In this document: positions 13,463 through 20,928 of the stretch, one piece after another | Numbering within the stretch: the stretch's first letter is position 1 | Layout: every line of letters starts with the position of its first letter | DNA from: Deltaproteobacteria bacterium | GTDB taxonomy: Bacteria; Desulfobacterota; DSM-4660; Desulfatiglandales; Desulfatiglandaceae | Assembly (NCBI GenBank): GCA_011051075.1 | Contig: DREN01000454.1 | Coordinates: 1-21,069 of the forward strand | Length of the DNA: 21,069 nt | Direction: 5' to 3' | The notes under the pieces: generated by a model | Told to the model about the DNA's origin: nothing | Database searches by the model: none | What the model saw: only the letters and a program-made list of their open reading frames with translations | Translations under genes and position numbers: made by a program

Positions 13463-14335
13463 ATGGCAGCGGTTATCAACATGAAACAGCTCTTGGAAGC
13501 AGGCGTACATTTCGGACATCAGACAAGGCGGTGGAACCCCAAGATGAAACCTTACATCTTCGGGTCCAGGAACGGAATACATATCATTGACCTCCAGAAA
13601 ACGGTCAGGTTGATCAGGATCGCCTATGACTTTGTGGTGAGAACCGTGGCCGACGGATACCCCCTTCTTTTTGTGGGGACAAAGAAACAGGGGCACGAGT
13701 CGGTTGTGGAGGAGAGTGAACGATGCGGCATGTTCTACGTGGTCAACCGGTGGCTGGGCGGCACCCTCACCAACTTTCAGACCATCAAGAAGAGTATTGC
13801 CCGTCTCAAGGAACTGGAACAGATGAAGGAGGACGGGTCGATCAACCGTTACACCAAGAAAGAAATCCTCAAGATGAACAAACAGCTGTTCAAGTTAGAG
13901 AGGAACCTCGGGGGAATCAAGAACATGGATGAACTGCCAGGGGCGGTCTTCGTGGTAGATCCCAAGAGGGAAAAGATCGCGGTGCGGGAGGCCAGAAAGT
14001 TAGGGATACCCGTCATCGCCATTGCCGACTCCAACTGCGACCCCGATGAGATCGACTATATCGTCCCTGGAAACGACGACGCCATAAGGGCGATCAGGCT
14101 CATATGTTCCAAAATAGCCGATGCCGCCATCGAGGGGCATGCCCTGGCGGAGCAGCGGCTCAGGGAAGAAGACGCCCTGAGAAAGGAAAGGGAGGCCGCT
14201 GAGGCCCAGGCCGCTGAAGAGGGCGAACCCATTGAAGACGACGAAGACGGGCCTGAGATCATCCGCCTTCCGAAAACAGAAAAACCAGAGACCGGAGAAG
14301 AAACAGCTTCTCCTGCGGCCCCCGTGGAAGAGTAA
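13463..14335 (+). CDS. rpsB: 30S ribosomal protein S2
   Basis: S2 joins the small ribosomal subunit late in assembly, near the head-body junction, and is needed for S1 binding. The 290-residue protein contains 'LLEAGVHFGHQTRRWNPKMKPYIFGSRNGIHIIDLQKT', the coiled-coil insertion 'SIARLKELEQMKEDGSINRYTKKEILKMNKQLFKLERNLGGI', 'PGAVFVVDPKREKIAVREARKLGIPVIAIADSNCDPDEIDYIVPGNDDAIRAI'. It has an acidic tail rich in E/A (about 50 residues), longer than in E. coli S2 (241 residues). AAGGAGG at 13451-13457 precedes the ATG. First gene of the plus-strand block. Confidence 0.98.
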   Translation: MAAVINMKQLLEAGVHFGHQTRRWNPKMKPYIFGSRNGIHIIDLQKTVRLIRIAYDFVVRTVADGYPLLFVGTKKQGHESVVEESERCGMFYVVNRWLGGTLTNFQTIKKSIARLKELEQMKEDGSINRYTKKEILKMNKQLFKLERNLGGIKNMDELPGAVFVVDPKREKIAVREARKLGIPVIAIADSNCDPDEIDYIVPGNDDAIRAIRLICSKIADAAIEGHALAEQRLREEDALRKEREAAEAQAAEEGEPIEDDEDGPEIIRLPKTEKPETGEETASPAAPVEE

Positions 14336-14354
14336 TTACCTGGATTAAGGAATT

Positions 14355-14413
14355 TGGGGGGTTTTGCGTCCTTTGGAAAAGAGGCCCCCACGGACGGGAT
14401 AGATCCCCTATCC
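14355..14413 (+). other. Two hairpins in the rpsB-tsf gap
   Basis: TGGGGG (14355-14360) pairs with CCCCCA (14385-14390), and inner TTTT/AAAA (14362-14365, 14377-14380) extends the stem. Directly after it GGATAG (14397-14402) pairs with CTATCC (14408-14413). Neither is followed by a T-run. They could lower read-through or set mRNA processing between S2 and EF-Ts. Confidence 0.5.
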
Positions 14414-14479
14414 ACAATTGCTGAAGTCTAACCGCGCAGGTCGAAATAGTGCAGGAGTTATCGGTAGCTGTATTACTGA

Positions 14480-14493
14480 AAAGTTCGAACTTT
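14480..14493. promoter_or_regulatory. Perfect 14-bp palindrome before tsf
   Basis: AAAGTTCGAACTTT is identical on both strands. It lies 54 nt before the tsf start, inside a 211-nt gap that is large for an rpsB-tsf pair. It has the form of a dimeric-regulator site or a loopless hairpin; no regulator can be assigned. Confidence 0.45.
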
Positions 14494-14546
14494 GTGAGGC
14501 TTTGCGACAACATTAATCATAAATCAACAGATCAGCGGGGGTAAAA

Positions 14547-15149
14547 TTGGGAATATCTACTTCAACGATTAAGGAACTGAGAGAAAAGACCGGCGTTGGA
14601 ATCATGGACTGCAAGGCTGCGCTCCTCGAATCTGACGGAGACATCGGTAAGGCCATTGATTATCTGAGGAAAAAAGGCATCGCAACCGCCAAGAAGCGAG
14701 GGAGCCGCGCAACTTCTCAGGGGCAGGTGCAGTCCTATATACATGCTGGAGGAAAAATCGGCGTTCTGGTGGAGGTGAACTGTGAAACAGACTTCACCGG
14801 GAAGACAGAGGATTTCAGCGCCTTTGTAAAGGACATTGCCATGCAGGTGGCAGCCTCAAACCCGGTGGCCATAGATCGGGAAAGCGTGCCCGAGGACGTT
14901 CTCGAAAAGGAGAAGGAGATCTATGCCTCCCAGGCCAAGGCATCTGGAAAACCTGAAAAAATAATTGAAAAGATCGTAGAGGGGAAACTCAAGAAGTTCT
15001 TTTCCGAGGCATGTCTTTTAGAACAGCCCTTTGTGAAAAACCCTGACATTACCGTCCAGGACCTCCTGAACGAGCTCATAGCAAAAACTGGAGAAAATAT
15101 CGTTGTGAGCCGATTCGTCAGGTATCAGTTGGGGGAATCTGACGCGTGA
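14547..15149 (+). CDS. tsf: Translation elongation factor Ts
   Basis: EF-Ts exchanges GDP for GTP on EF-Tu. The 200-residue protein is the short form, as in several deltaproteobacteria and Thermus, lacking much of the C-terminal subdomain found in E. coli (283 residues). The N-terminal UBA-like domain (IKELREKTGVGIMDCKAALLESDGDIGKAIDYLRKKGIA) and the core 'GVLVEVNCETDF' are clear; the usual VAK after CETDF reads TGK here. The start is TTG at 14547 preceded by GCGGGGGT about 5 nt upstream. The 211-nt gap after rpsB carries hairpins and a palindrome. The next gene is frr, not pyrH. Confidence 0.96.
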   Translation: MGISTSTIKELREKTGVGIMDCKAALLESDGDIGKAIDYLRKKGIATAKKRGSRATSQGQVQSYIHAGGKIGVLVEVNCETDFTGKTEDFSAFVKDIAMQVAASNPVAIDRESVPEDVLEKEKEIYASQAKASGKPEKIIEKIVEGKLKKFFSEACLLEQPFVKNPDITVQDLLNELIAKTGENIVVSRFVRYQLGESDA

Positions 15150-15224
15150 TCGCCCCTGTTTTGAGGAAAATGGATCATATGGCGTGATAACACCGCTTTT
15201 ACACGGCACCCAAGGAGAAAAAGG

Positions 15225-15782
15225 ATGAAGGACGAAATTCTTTCAGAATTGCGCGAGAAAATGAACAGGACTGCGGAGGCCCTTGAAAGGGAGTTCAGGA
15301 AGATCAGAACGGGCCGGGCCTCCACCGCCCTGATAGAGGGGATAAAGGTGGATTGCTATGACACCCAGATGCCCATAGAACAGGTCGCCTCCCTGTCTGT
15401 TCCTGAGAGCCGCCTCATCATTGTTCAGCCCTGGGACCAGTCCATTATCGGCGATATTGAAAAGGGAATCCTGAAATCTGAACTGGGCCTGACCCCGGTA
15501 AATGACGGGAAGATCATCCGCATATCCATTCCTCCTCTGACCGAGGAGAGGAGAAAGGATCTGGCAAAACTTGCCAGGAGGATAGCCGAGGACAGCAAGA
15601 TTTCCATTCGCAACCTGAGGAGGGAGGCAAATGAGATGTTCAAGGAGCTCAAGGCCGAAAAGGAGATCTCAGAGGATGACCTTTATAGATCGCAGGATGA
15701 AGTTCAGAAGATAACAGACGAGTTCATCAAGAAAATTGACGAGATAACCACCAGGAAAGAAAAGGAGATCATGGAGTTTTAG
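15225..15782 (+). CDS. frr: Ribosome recycling factor
   Basis: RRF splits post-termination ribosomes with EF-G. The 185-residue length is exactly typical. Visible features are the long-helix segment 'MNRTAEALEREFRKIRTGRASTALIEGIKVDCYDTQMPIEQVASLSVPESRLIIVQPWD', then 'IRISIPPLTEERRKDLAKLARRIAEDSKISIRNLRREANEMFK' and a Lys/Glu-rich last helix. AAGGAG lies 8 nt before the ATG. Only 75 nt separate it from tsf, so there is no room for pyrH, which sits here in most bacteria with this operon. Confidence 0.97.
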   Translation: MKDEILSELREKMNRTAEALEREFRKIRTGRASTALIEGIKVDCYDTQMPIEQVASLSVPESRLIIVQPWDQSIIGDIEKGILKSELGLTPVNDGKIIRISIPPLTEERRKDLAKLARRIAEDSKISIRNLRREANEMFKELKAEKEISEDDLYRSQDEVQKITDEFIKKIDEITTRKEKEIMEF

Positions 15783-15842
15783 TCTTCTGTCCCATTACCC
15801 CTCTACCCTTTTGTAGATTCTTCAAGGCAGCGTTCTACTTAG

Positions 15843-16559
15843 ATGACCCGCATTGACCCCAAACAACTCCCGGCCCACGTTGCCATTATAATGGACGGTA
15901 ACGGCAGATGGGCAAAGAGGAAAGGTCTGAGCCGTATCCACGGACATCAGCGGGGGGCCGATACCGTCAGAAAGATCGTTACCTTCAGCCGAGAGATAGG
16001 TATTCGATTCCTCACCCTGTACGCCTTTTCCGAAGAGAACTGGAAACGCCCCGCCCATGAGGTCAAGGCACTCATGAAGCTCCTTAACCGGTTCCTTAAA
16101 GCCGAGCTTGAGGAGATGCAGGAAAACGGGATAAGGCTGAAGACCATCGGCAGGGTCGCGAAACTCCCTAAGAGTACGAGGCAGATCCTGCTTGATACCG
16201 TGGAGCAGACATCTTCCAACACGGGAATGACCCTGACACTGGCCCTCAGCTACGGGGGCAGGCAGGAGATCGTGGATGCCATACGGAAGATTACGGGTCA
16301 GATAAGGGAGAACAAGATCTCTCCCGACCAGATAGACGAGGAACTGGTCTCGAACTCCCTGTATACCTCCGGCATGCCCGACCCTGATCTCCTCATAAGG
16401 ACAAGCGGGGAGTACCGTGTGAGCAACTTCCTTTTGTGGCAGATATCCTACTGTGAGATCTTTATCACCCAGACCCTCTGGCCCGATTTCGGGGAGGACG
16501 ATTTCAGAGAGGCCCTCTTAGACTACCAGAAGAGGGAGAGGAGGTTCGGGGCGGCTTAG
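15843..16559 (+). CDS. uppS: Isoprenyl transferase (undecaprenyl diphosphate synthase)
   Basis: This cis-prenyltransferase makes undecaprenyl diphosphate, the lipid carrier for peptidoglycan, from farnesyl diphosphate and isopentenyl diphosphate. The 238-residue protein has the catalytic 'AIIMDGNGRWAKRKG' with Asp18, 'GHQRGADTVRKIV', 'LTLYAFSEENWKRP', 'TLALSYGGRQEIVDAIRKI' and the C-terminal 'PDPDLLIRTSGEYRVSNFLLWQISYCEIFIT' with the RTSGE and SNFLLWQ blocks. It begins 60 nt after frr with only a weak ribosome site. Its substrate comes partly from the MEP pathway enzyme Dxr encoded two genes later. Confidence 0.97.
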   Translation: MTRIDPKQLPAHVAIIMDGNGRWAKRKGLSRIHGHQRGADTVRKIVTFSREIGIRFLTLYAFSEENWKRPAHEVKALMKLLNRFLKAELEEMQENGIRLKTIGRVAKLPKSTRQILLDTVEQTSSNTGMTLTLALSYGGRQEIVDAIRKITGQIRENKISPDQIDEELVSNSLYTSGMPDPDLLIRTSGEYRVSNFLLWQISYCEIFITQTLWPDFGEDDFREALLDYQKRERRFGAA

Positions 16560-16612
16560 GCTCACTCAGGCCCGGGAAAGGGGGCTCAAAAGACCAGCCC
16601 TGATAAAAGAAC

Positions 16613-17416
16613 ATGCACCTGAAGCGATGGCTCACAGCGGTAATTGCCGTACCCCTCCTTGTCCTCATGGTGGGGTTCGGGCCCAGGTGGCTCTTCTACT
16701 CCGTGCTCTCGGCCGCTGCATGCATTGGTCTTAGGGAGTTTTACGCCATAACACAAACCCGCCTTCCCCGGTTCCTCTCCTGGGGTATATACCTTATGGT
16801 GCTCGTTCTCTTTGCCGCCTTGTACATAAGGCAGTTTCTGCTTATTCCGGCCATCGTCCTTGCGTGGGCCTTCACTCCCATGGCCTGGTTCATGTTTACC
16901 CGCCCCTCTGCCGCACAAAGGCCGGTTGAGGATCTTGCCAAGGCAGTGTTGGGGCCGGTTTACGTGGCGCTTCCCCTTGGGCTTCTCGTGCTGATCGATT
17001 TCAGGCACCAGGGTCAGGGATGGATATTCTTCCTCCTTACCGCAGTATTTGCAAGCGACACCGGGGCCTTTTATGCGGGAAAACTGTTCGGCAGACATAA
17101 GCTTTACGAGGCTGTAAGCCCCGGGAAAACCTGGGAAGGGGCCGTGGGGGGGCTTGTCGCCAGCGTGGCTGCAACATGCCTGCTCCTCCGGCTTACAGGT
17201 CTCCATCCCTTTGGTCTGAGCATCGTAGTCCTCACCATGGCCCTGTCAGCAGCAGGACAGATAGGGGATCTGTCCCAGTCAATGTTGAAGCGGAGCCACG
17301 GCGTAAAGGACTCGGGCCGGATTCTTCCAGGGCACGGAGGCATACTTGACAGAATCGACGGCCTCCTCTTTGCCATACCGGTTCTTTTTATTTATCTTTT
17401 CTTCTATTCCATGTAG
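16613..17416 (+). CDS. cdsA: Phosphatidate cytidylyltransferase
   Basis: CdsA makes CDP-diacylglycerol from phosphatidate and CTP in the inner membrane, feeding all phospholipid synthesis. The 267-residue protein has about seven to eight hydrophobic segments and the family signature near the C-terminus, S-x-x-K-R-x(4)-K-D-S-G-R-I-L-PGHGGILDRIDG (SMLKRSHGVKDSGRILPGH onward). A soluble 'FASDTGAFYAGKLFGRHKL..VSPGKTWEGAVGG' block is also typical. It lies 53 nt after uppS. The probable psd gene at the window end would use phosphatidylserine derived from its product. Confidence 0.95.
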   Translation: MHLKRWLTAVIAVPLLVLMVGFGPRWLFYSVLSAAACIGLREFYAITQTRLPRFLSWGIYLMVLVLFAALYIRQFLLIPAIVLAWAFTPMAWFMFTRPSAAQRPVEDLAKAVLGPVYVALPLGLLVLIDFRHQGQGWIFFLLTAVFASDTGAFYAGKLFGRHKLYEAVSPGKTWEGAVGGLVASVAATCLLLRLTGLHPFGLSIVVLTMALSAAGQIGDLSQSMLKRSHGVKDSGRILPGHGGILDRIDGLLFAIPVLFIYLFFYSM

Positions 17417-17470
17417 TATTGGAAGGGGTAGTAAGGGCCGTTTTGCAGGGTCATCAAGATACTGAAAAAG

Positions 17471-18625
17471 ATGAAAAACTTGACCATTTTAGGTTCCACA
17501 GGGTCCATCGGAGTGAACGCCCTAAAAATAGTCAGCGCCAACCCTGATCAGTACAGGGTGGCAGGGCTATCCGCCGGCATTAACAGGGATCTGCTCCTTG
17601 AGCAGATAGCGCAGTTCGGTCCTGCGGCAGTGGCAGTCATGGAACAACCACTGGCAGATGAGCTGAAAGGGCTTCTCACAGGGCCCGGGGCCCCGGAGGT
17701 CTACCACGGCGTGGAAGGTTTCATGCGCCTGGCCACCCTGGATGGGGTGGACACGGTTGTTTCAGCCATGACCGGTGCAGCAGGGCTGGTACCCACCTAT
17801 GAGGCCATTAGGGCGGGAAAGGATATCGCCCTGGCCAATAAGGAAACCATGGTCATGGCAGGGCCCCTTGTCATGGAGGAGGCAAAGAAGAGGGGGGTTT
17901 CCATACTCCCGGTTGACAGCGAACACAGTGCGATCCTGCAGTCCATGCAGGGGCATTCAAGGAAAGATATCAAGAGGGTGATTCTGACCGCCTCGGGAGG
18001 GCCTTTCAGGGGCCTCTCCCTGAGTGAGATGGCCAGGGTAACCCCTGACCAGGCCCTGAGGCACCCCAACTGGAGCATGGGACCCAGGATCAGCGTTGAT
18101 TCGGCCACCATGATGAACAAGGGCCTGGAGGTCATTGAGGCCAGATGGCTCTTTGATCTCCGGATGGATCAGATCGATATCCTGATCCATCCCCAGAGTA
18201 TCGTCCATTCCATGGTGGAGTACAGAGACGGATCAGTTATCGCTCAGATGGGTGTCCCTGACATGATGATCCCCATATCCTACGCCCTTTCATATCCAAG
18301 ACACCTGTACAACAGCCTGATCCCCCTAGATCTGGAAAAAATCGGAACCCTCACCTTTGAAAGGCCGGATATGGGGCGGTTCAGATGCCTCGGCCTTGCC
18401 CTTCAAGCAGGGACGGTGGGTGGAAGCATGCCCACCGTTCTGAACGGGGCCAATGAAATTGCCGTCCACGCCTTTCTGAACAATGAAATCGGGTTCATGG
18501 AGATCCCCGATCTCATTGAAAAGACCATGCAGGCCCATGTGCCTTATCCTGTGGAAGGTATTGCAGAGGTCATGGAGGCGGACAGATGGGCCAGGGAAAA
18601 GGCCACGGAATGGATCAGGGGTTGA
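17471..18625 (+). CDS. dxr: 1-deoxy-D-xylulose 5-phosphate reductoisomerase
   Basis: Dxr converts DXP to MEP with NADPH, the first committed step of the non-mevalonate isoprenoid pathway. The 384-residue protein starts with the nucleotide-binding GSTGSIG (8-14). It then shows 'ALANKETMVMAG', 'LPVDSEHSAI' (metal ligands), 'LTASGGPFRG', 'HPNWSMGPRISVDSATMMNKGLEVIEARWLF' and 'IHPQSIVHSMVEYRDGSVIAQMGVPDMMIPI'. Length is normal. The ribosome site is weak (AAAAAG just before the ATG); the start is fixed by the N-terminal Rossmann motif. Confidence 0.98.
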   Translation: MKNLTILGSTGSIGVNALKIVSANPDQYRVAGLSAGINRDLLLEQIAQFGPAAVAVMEQPLADELKGLLTGPGAPEVYHGVEGFMRLATLDGVDTVVSAMTGAAGLVPTYEAIRAGKDIALANKETMVMAGPLVMEEAKKRGVSILPVDSEHSAILQSMQGHSRKDIKRVILTASGGPFRGLSLSEMARVTPDQALRHPNWSMGPRISVDSATMMNKGLEVIEARWLFDLRMDQIDILIHPQSIVHSMVEYRDGSVIAQMGVPDMMIPISYALSYPRHLYNSLIPLDLEKIGTLTFERPDMGRFRCLGLALQAGTVGGSMPTVLNGANEIAVHAFLNNEIGFMEIPDLIEKTMQAHVPYPVEGIAEVMEADRWAREKATEWIRG

Positions 18626-18695
18626 TGAATTGAGGGATTTAGGGATTTAGGATCCGGAACCCTCCGACTACTTACGAGGACATGAGCAGCAGACC

Positions 18696-19796
18696 ATGCA
18701 CCTGTATCAGACATTCCATTTTTTTCTTTACTACATCCTCCCCTTTGTTCTTGTCTTAGGGGTCCTGATATTCTTCCATGAGCTTGGGCATTTTCTCGCA
18801 GCCAAATACTTCGGCGTAAAGGTACTTAAGTTTTCATTGGGTTTCGGCCCCAGGCTGGTGGGGAAAAAGGTGGGGGAAACAGAGTACCTCATCTCCGCCC
18901 TCCCCTTAGGGGGCTATGTGAAGATGTTGGGGGAAAACGCGGACGAAGAAGAGGAGCCCCTATCCCCGGAAGATGAGGAGAAATCGTTCAGCAACAAGCA
19001 CGCTTCAAAACGGATCGCTATTGTGGCTGCAGGCCCCCTTTTCAACCTTGCTCTGGCCCTGTTTATCTTCTGCTCTTTCTACGTGGTGGCAGGAATCCAT
19101 GTCATGACCCCTGAAATCGGTCAGGTGAGAGAAGATTCACCTGCCCAGAGGGCCGGTTTCCTCAAAGGGGACATCATTGTCTCGGTTTCCGGGAAAAAAA
19201 CCGAGACCTGGCCCCTGATCAAGGAGGCGATCCAGGGGAACACGGGACAGAGAGTTGAGGTGACGGTAAAGAGGGGGGAACAGCTGGTTACCCTCACGGT
19301 GGTGCCCGAGATCTCTGTTACCAAGAATATCTTTGGCGAAGAGATAAAGACCCCCCTTATCGGGATTGTTTCCGCGGGCAAGTTTCAAAAAATCAGACCA
19401 GGGCCCCTGGCCTCCATAAGGGAAGGATTTCGAAAGACATGGGAGATAATAGAACTCACATGTCTCACCGTTGTGAAGCTGGTCCAGAGGGTCATACCCA
19501 TGGAGACCGTTGGCGGACCCATTCTCATAGGTCAGATGACCGGTCAGCTGGCACAGGAAAACTGGACCTACCTCATCCCCTTCATGGCGGTCATAAGCAT
19601 AAACCTTGGTATCCTGAACCTCCTCCCGGTCCCGGTCCTTGACGGTGGGTTCATCATACTGCTTCTCATTGAGCTTGTCATAGGCAGGCCCATAAATATC
19701 AGAAAACGTGAACTCCTCCAGAAAATGGGTATATTTCTTCTTGTCCTGCTTATGGTTTTCGTGGTCTATAACGACATAAAAAGACTCATTGAATGA
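18696..19796 (+). CDS. rseP: RIP metalloprotease RseP (site-2 protease)
   Basis: RseP cleaves membrane-embedded substrates such as anti-sigma factors and signal-peptide remnants. The 366-residue protein has the zinc motif HELGH (28-32) in the first membrane segment, 'GPLFNLALALFIFCSFYV', a single PDZ domain (about residues 125-205, 'IGQVREDSPAQRAGFLKGDIIVSVSG'), and 'NLGILNLLPVPVLDGG' with the third zinc ligand Asp in the penultimate membrane segment. E. coli RseP has two PDZ domains (about 450 residues); one PDZ is usual for many other bacteria. The start at 18696 has a poor ribosome site. Confidence 0.95.
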   Translation: MHLYQTFHFFLYYILPFVLVLGVLIFFHELGHFLAAKYFGVKVLKFSLGFGPRLVGKKVGETEYLISALPLGGYVKMLGENADEEEEPLSPEDEEKSFSNKHASKRIAIVAAGPLFNLALALFIFCSFYVVAGIHVMTPEIGQVREDSPAQRAGFLKGDIIVSVSGKKTETWPLIKEAIQGNTGQRVEVTVKRGEQLVTLTVVPEISVTKNIFGEEIKTPLIGIVSAGKFQKIRPGPLASIREGFRKTWEIIELTCLTVVKLVQRVIPMETVGGPILIGQMTGQLAQENWTYLIPFMAVISINLGILNLLPVPVLDGGFIILLLIELVIGRPINIRKRELLQKMGIFLLVLLMVFVVYNDIKRLIE

Positions 19797-19842
19797 TTGT
19801 TGAAGCAAACCTGAAATCCCGTTCAGAACCCGTAACCCGCAC

Positions 19843-20538
19843 ATGATACTGGCCATAAACACCTCCACCCCGCAGTTCAGCCTGGCGCTCCTGGACGGGG
19901 ACGGGACCCTCCTCACAGAGCAGATCATGTCCGGGGGCAAGGGACATTTCAAGGCCCTCATGCCGGCCCTGGATTTCATGCTCCAATCAAACGGGTTCAA
20001 GATAGACGAGGTCAGATGTATTGGCGTTGCCACCGGCCCGGGGAGCTTTACCGGCCTGCGGGTTGGGATCGCCCTTGCCAAAGGCCTGTGTCATGCCCTT
20101 GAACTTCCACTTGTGGGCATATCCAGCCTGGAGGCCATGGCCAATCAGATCCCCTGGGCTGATCTACCCCTGGTACCCGTTCTCACCTCCAGGAGGGGGG
20201 AGGCCTTTACGACCCTGTTCAGACGGGGGCCAAGGGGAGAACTCGTGAGATCCGGCGTTGATATGAGCATTAAGTTTGAGGATTTCCCCTCCTGCTTCAC
20301 TGAACCGGCCATGTTTGTGGGAAACGACTACAGAGATCAGGCCCCCCGCATAAAGGACCTCTTAGGCCCCTCGGCCCTCCTGGCCCCGGCCTTTCTCTGG
20401 AACCTCAAGGCCTCTTCCATTGGATCACTGGCCCTTAAGAGATTCGCATCCGGCGACCTTGACGATCCATACCAGCTGACCCCCGTCTATCTGCGCCCTC
20501 CGGACATACGGCCCAACCCATACCTCCCCATTTCCTGA
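19843..20538 (+). CDS. tsaB: tRNA threonylcarbamoyladenosine biosynthesis protein TsaB
   Basis: TsaB is the scaffold partner of TsaD in making t6A at position 37 of ANN-decoding tRNAs. The 231-residue protein has the ASKHA opening 'MILAINTSTPQFSLALLDGDG', the conserved 'GVATGPGSFTGLRVGIALAKGLCHALELPLVGISSLEAMA' and 'VPVLTSRRGEAFTTLFRR'. It follows rseP by 46 nt with only a weak ribosome site. In related genomes proS or tsaB commonly follows rseP; here tsaB does so directly. Confidence 0.95.
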   Translation: MILAINTSTPQFSLALLDGDGTLLTEQIMSGGKGHFKALMPALDFMLQSNGFKIDEVRCIGVATGPGSFTGLRVGIALAKGLCHALELPLVGISSLEAMANQIPWADLPLVPVLTSRRGEAFTTLFRRGPRGELVRSGVDMSIKFEDFPSCFTEPAMFVGNDYRDQAPRIKDLLGPSALLAPAFLWNLKASSIGSLALKRFASGDLDDPYQLTPVYLRPPDIRPNPYLPIS

Positions 20539-20646
20539 CAAAAGGGTTAACGTGCTGATTCCGGAGGGATATAAAGTGGATCAGGGCTCCGTCATGCTTG
20601 CTGATAACAGCTTGAAATCATGTTGGTATGGACGGCCTTTAAAATT

Positions 20647-20720
20647 TTAGCGCAAAGCCGTAAAGCACGCAAAGAACAAAAGGAAAAGCTTAGCCACTTC
20701 GCGTCTTTGCGTGAGATTAC
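20647..20720. repeat. CGCAAAG-type interspersed palindromic repeat
   Basis: Several CGCAAAG/CGTAAAG units (20651-20674) face CTTTGCG (20705-20711), giving an 8-bp inverted pair ACGCAAAG (20667-20674) and CTTTGCGT (20705-20712). Read on the minus strand it would encode a SRKDAK...LRALRLCA peptide, a pattern I know from spurious proteins predicted over such intergenic repeats in many genomes. It is therefore a repeat and not a gene. Confidence 0.75.
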
Positions 20721-20785
20721 CTTCTTTTCAACTTGCGTGATATCAGCACATTCGCGTCGACTTTGACGTTTCCCTGTAAAGTGGA

Positions 20786-20814
20786 TTGACAAAAGAGGCA
20801 TAAAAGGGTATATT
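20786..20814 (+). promoter_or_regulatory. Strong sigma70-type promoter upstream of the psd-like gene
   Basis: Perfect -35 TTGACA (20786-20791), exactly 17 nt of spacer, then TATATT (20809-20814, 5/6 to TATAAT by position 1,2,4,6 plus near fit), followed by an A-rich start region. It is the best promoter match in the window. Transcription would begin near 20821, about 108 nt before the next start codon. Confidence 0.7.
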
Positions 20815-20843
20815 TAAAAAAAGGTATGAAAGGTGCTGATGCA

Positions 20844-20857
20844 TGGTCCCGGGACCA
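20844..20857. promoter_or_regulatory. 14-bp perfect palindrome in the psd leader
   Basis: TGGTCCCGGGACCA reads the same on both strands and lies about 23 nt past the predicted transcription start. CCAGG (20855-20859) can alternatively pair with CCTGG (20865-20869). It could be an operator or an RNA hairpin. Confidence 0.45.
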
Positions 20858-20928
20858 GGGGGAACCTGGATCAGGGATATGGATTATCCGCTGCGCGGGA
20901 CAGAGGTCTTTTAGCAGGACCGTCATAA

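Noticed and set aside
19137..20081. 314-residue minus-strand open frame across rseP and tsaB
   Set aside because: It is antisense to two well-recognised genes and spans their junction, a typical shadow in GC-rich coding DNA.
20592..20801. 69-residue minus-strand frame after tsaB (SRKDAK...LRALRLCA)
   Set aside because: This peptide pattern is a known by-product of CGCAAAG-type repeats, so it is treated as a repeat.
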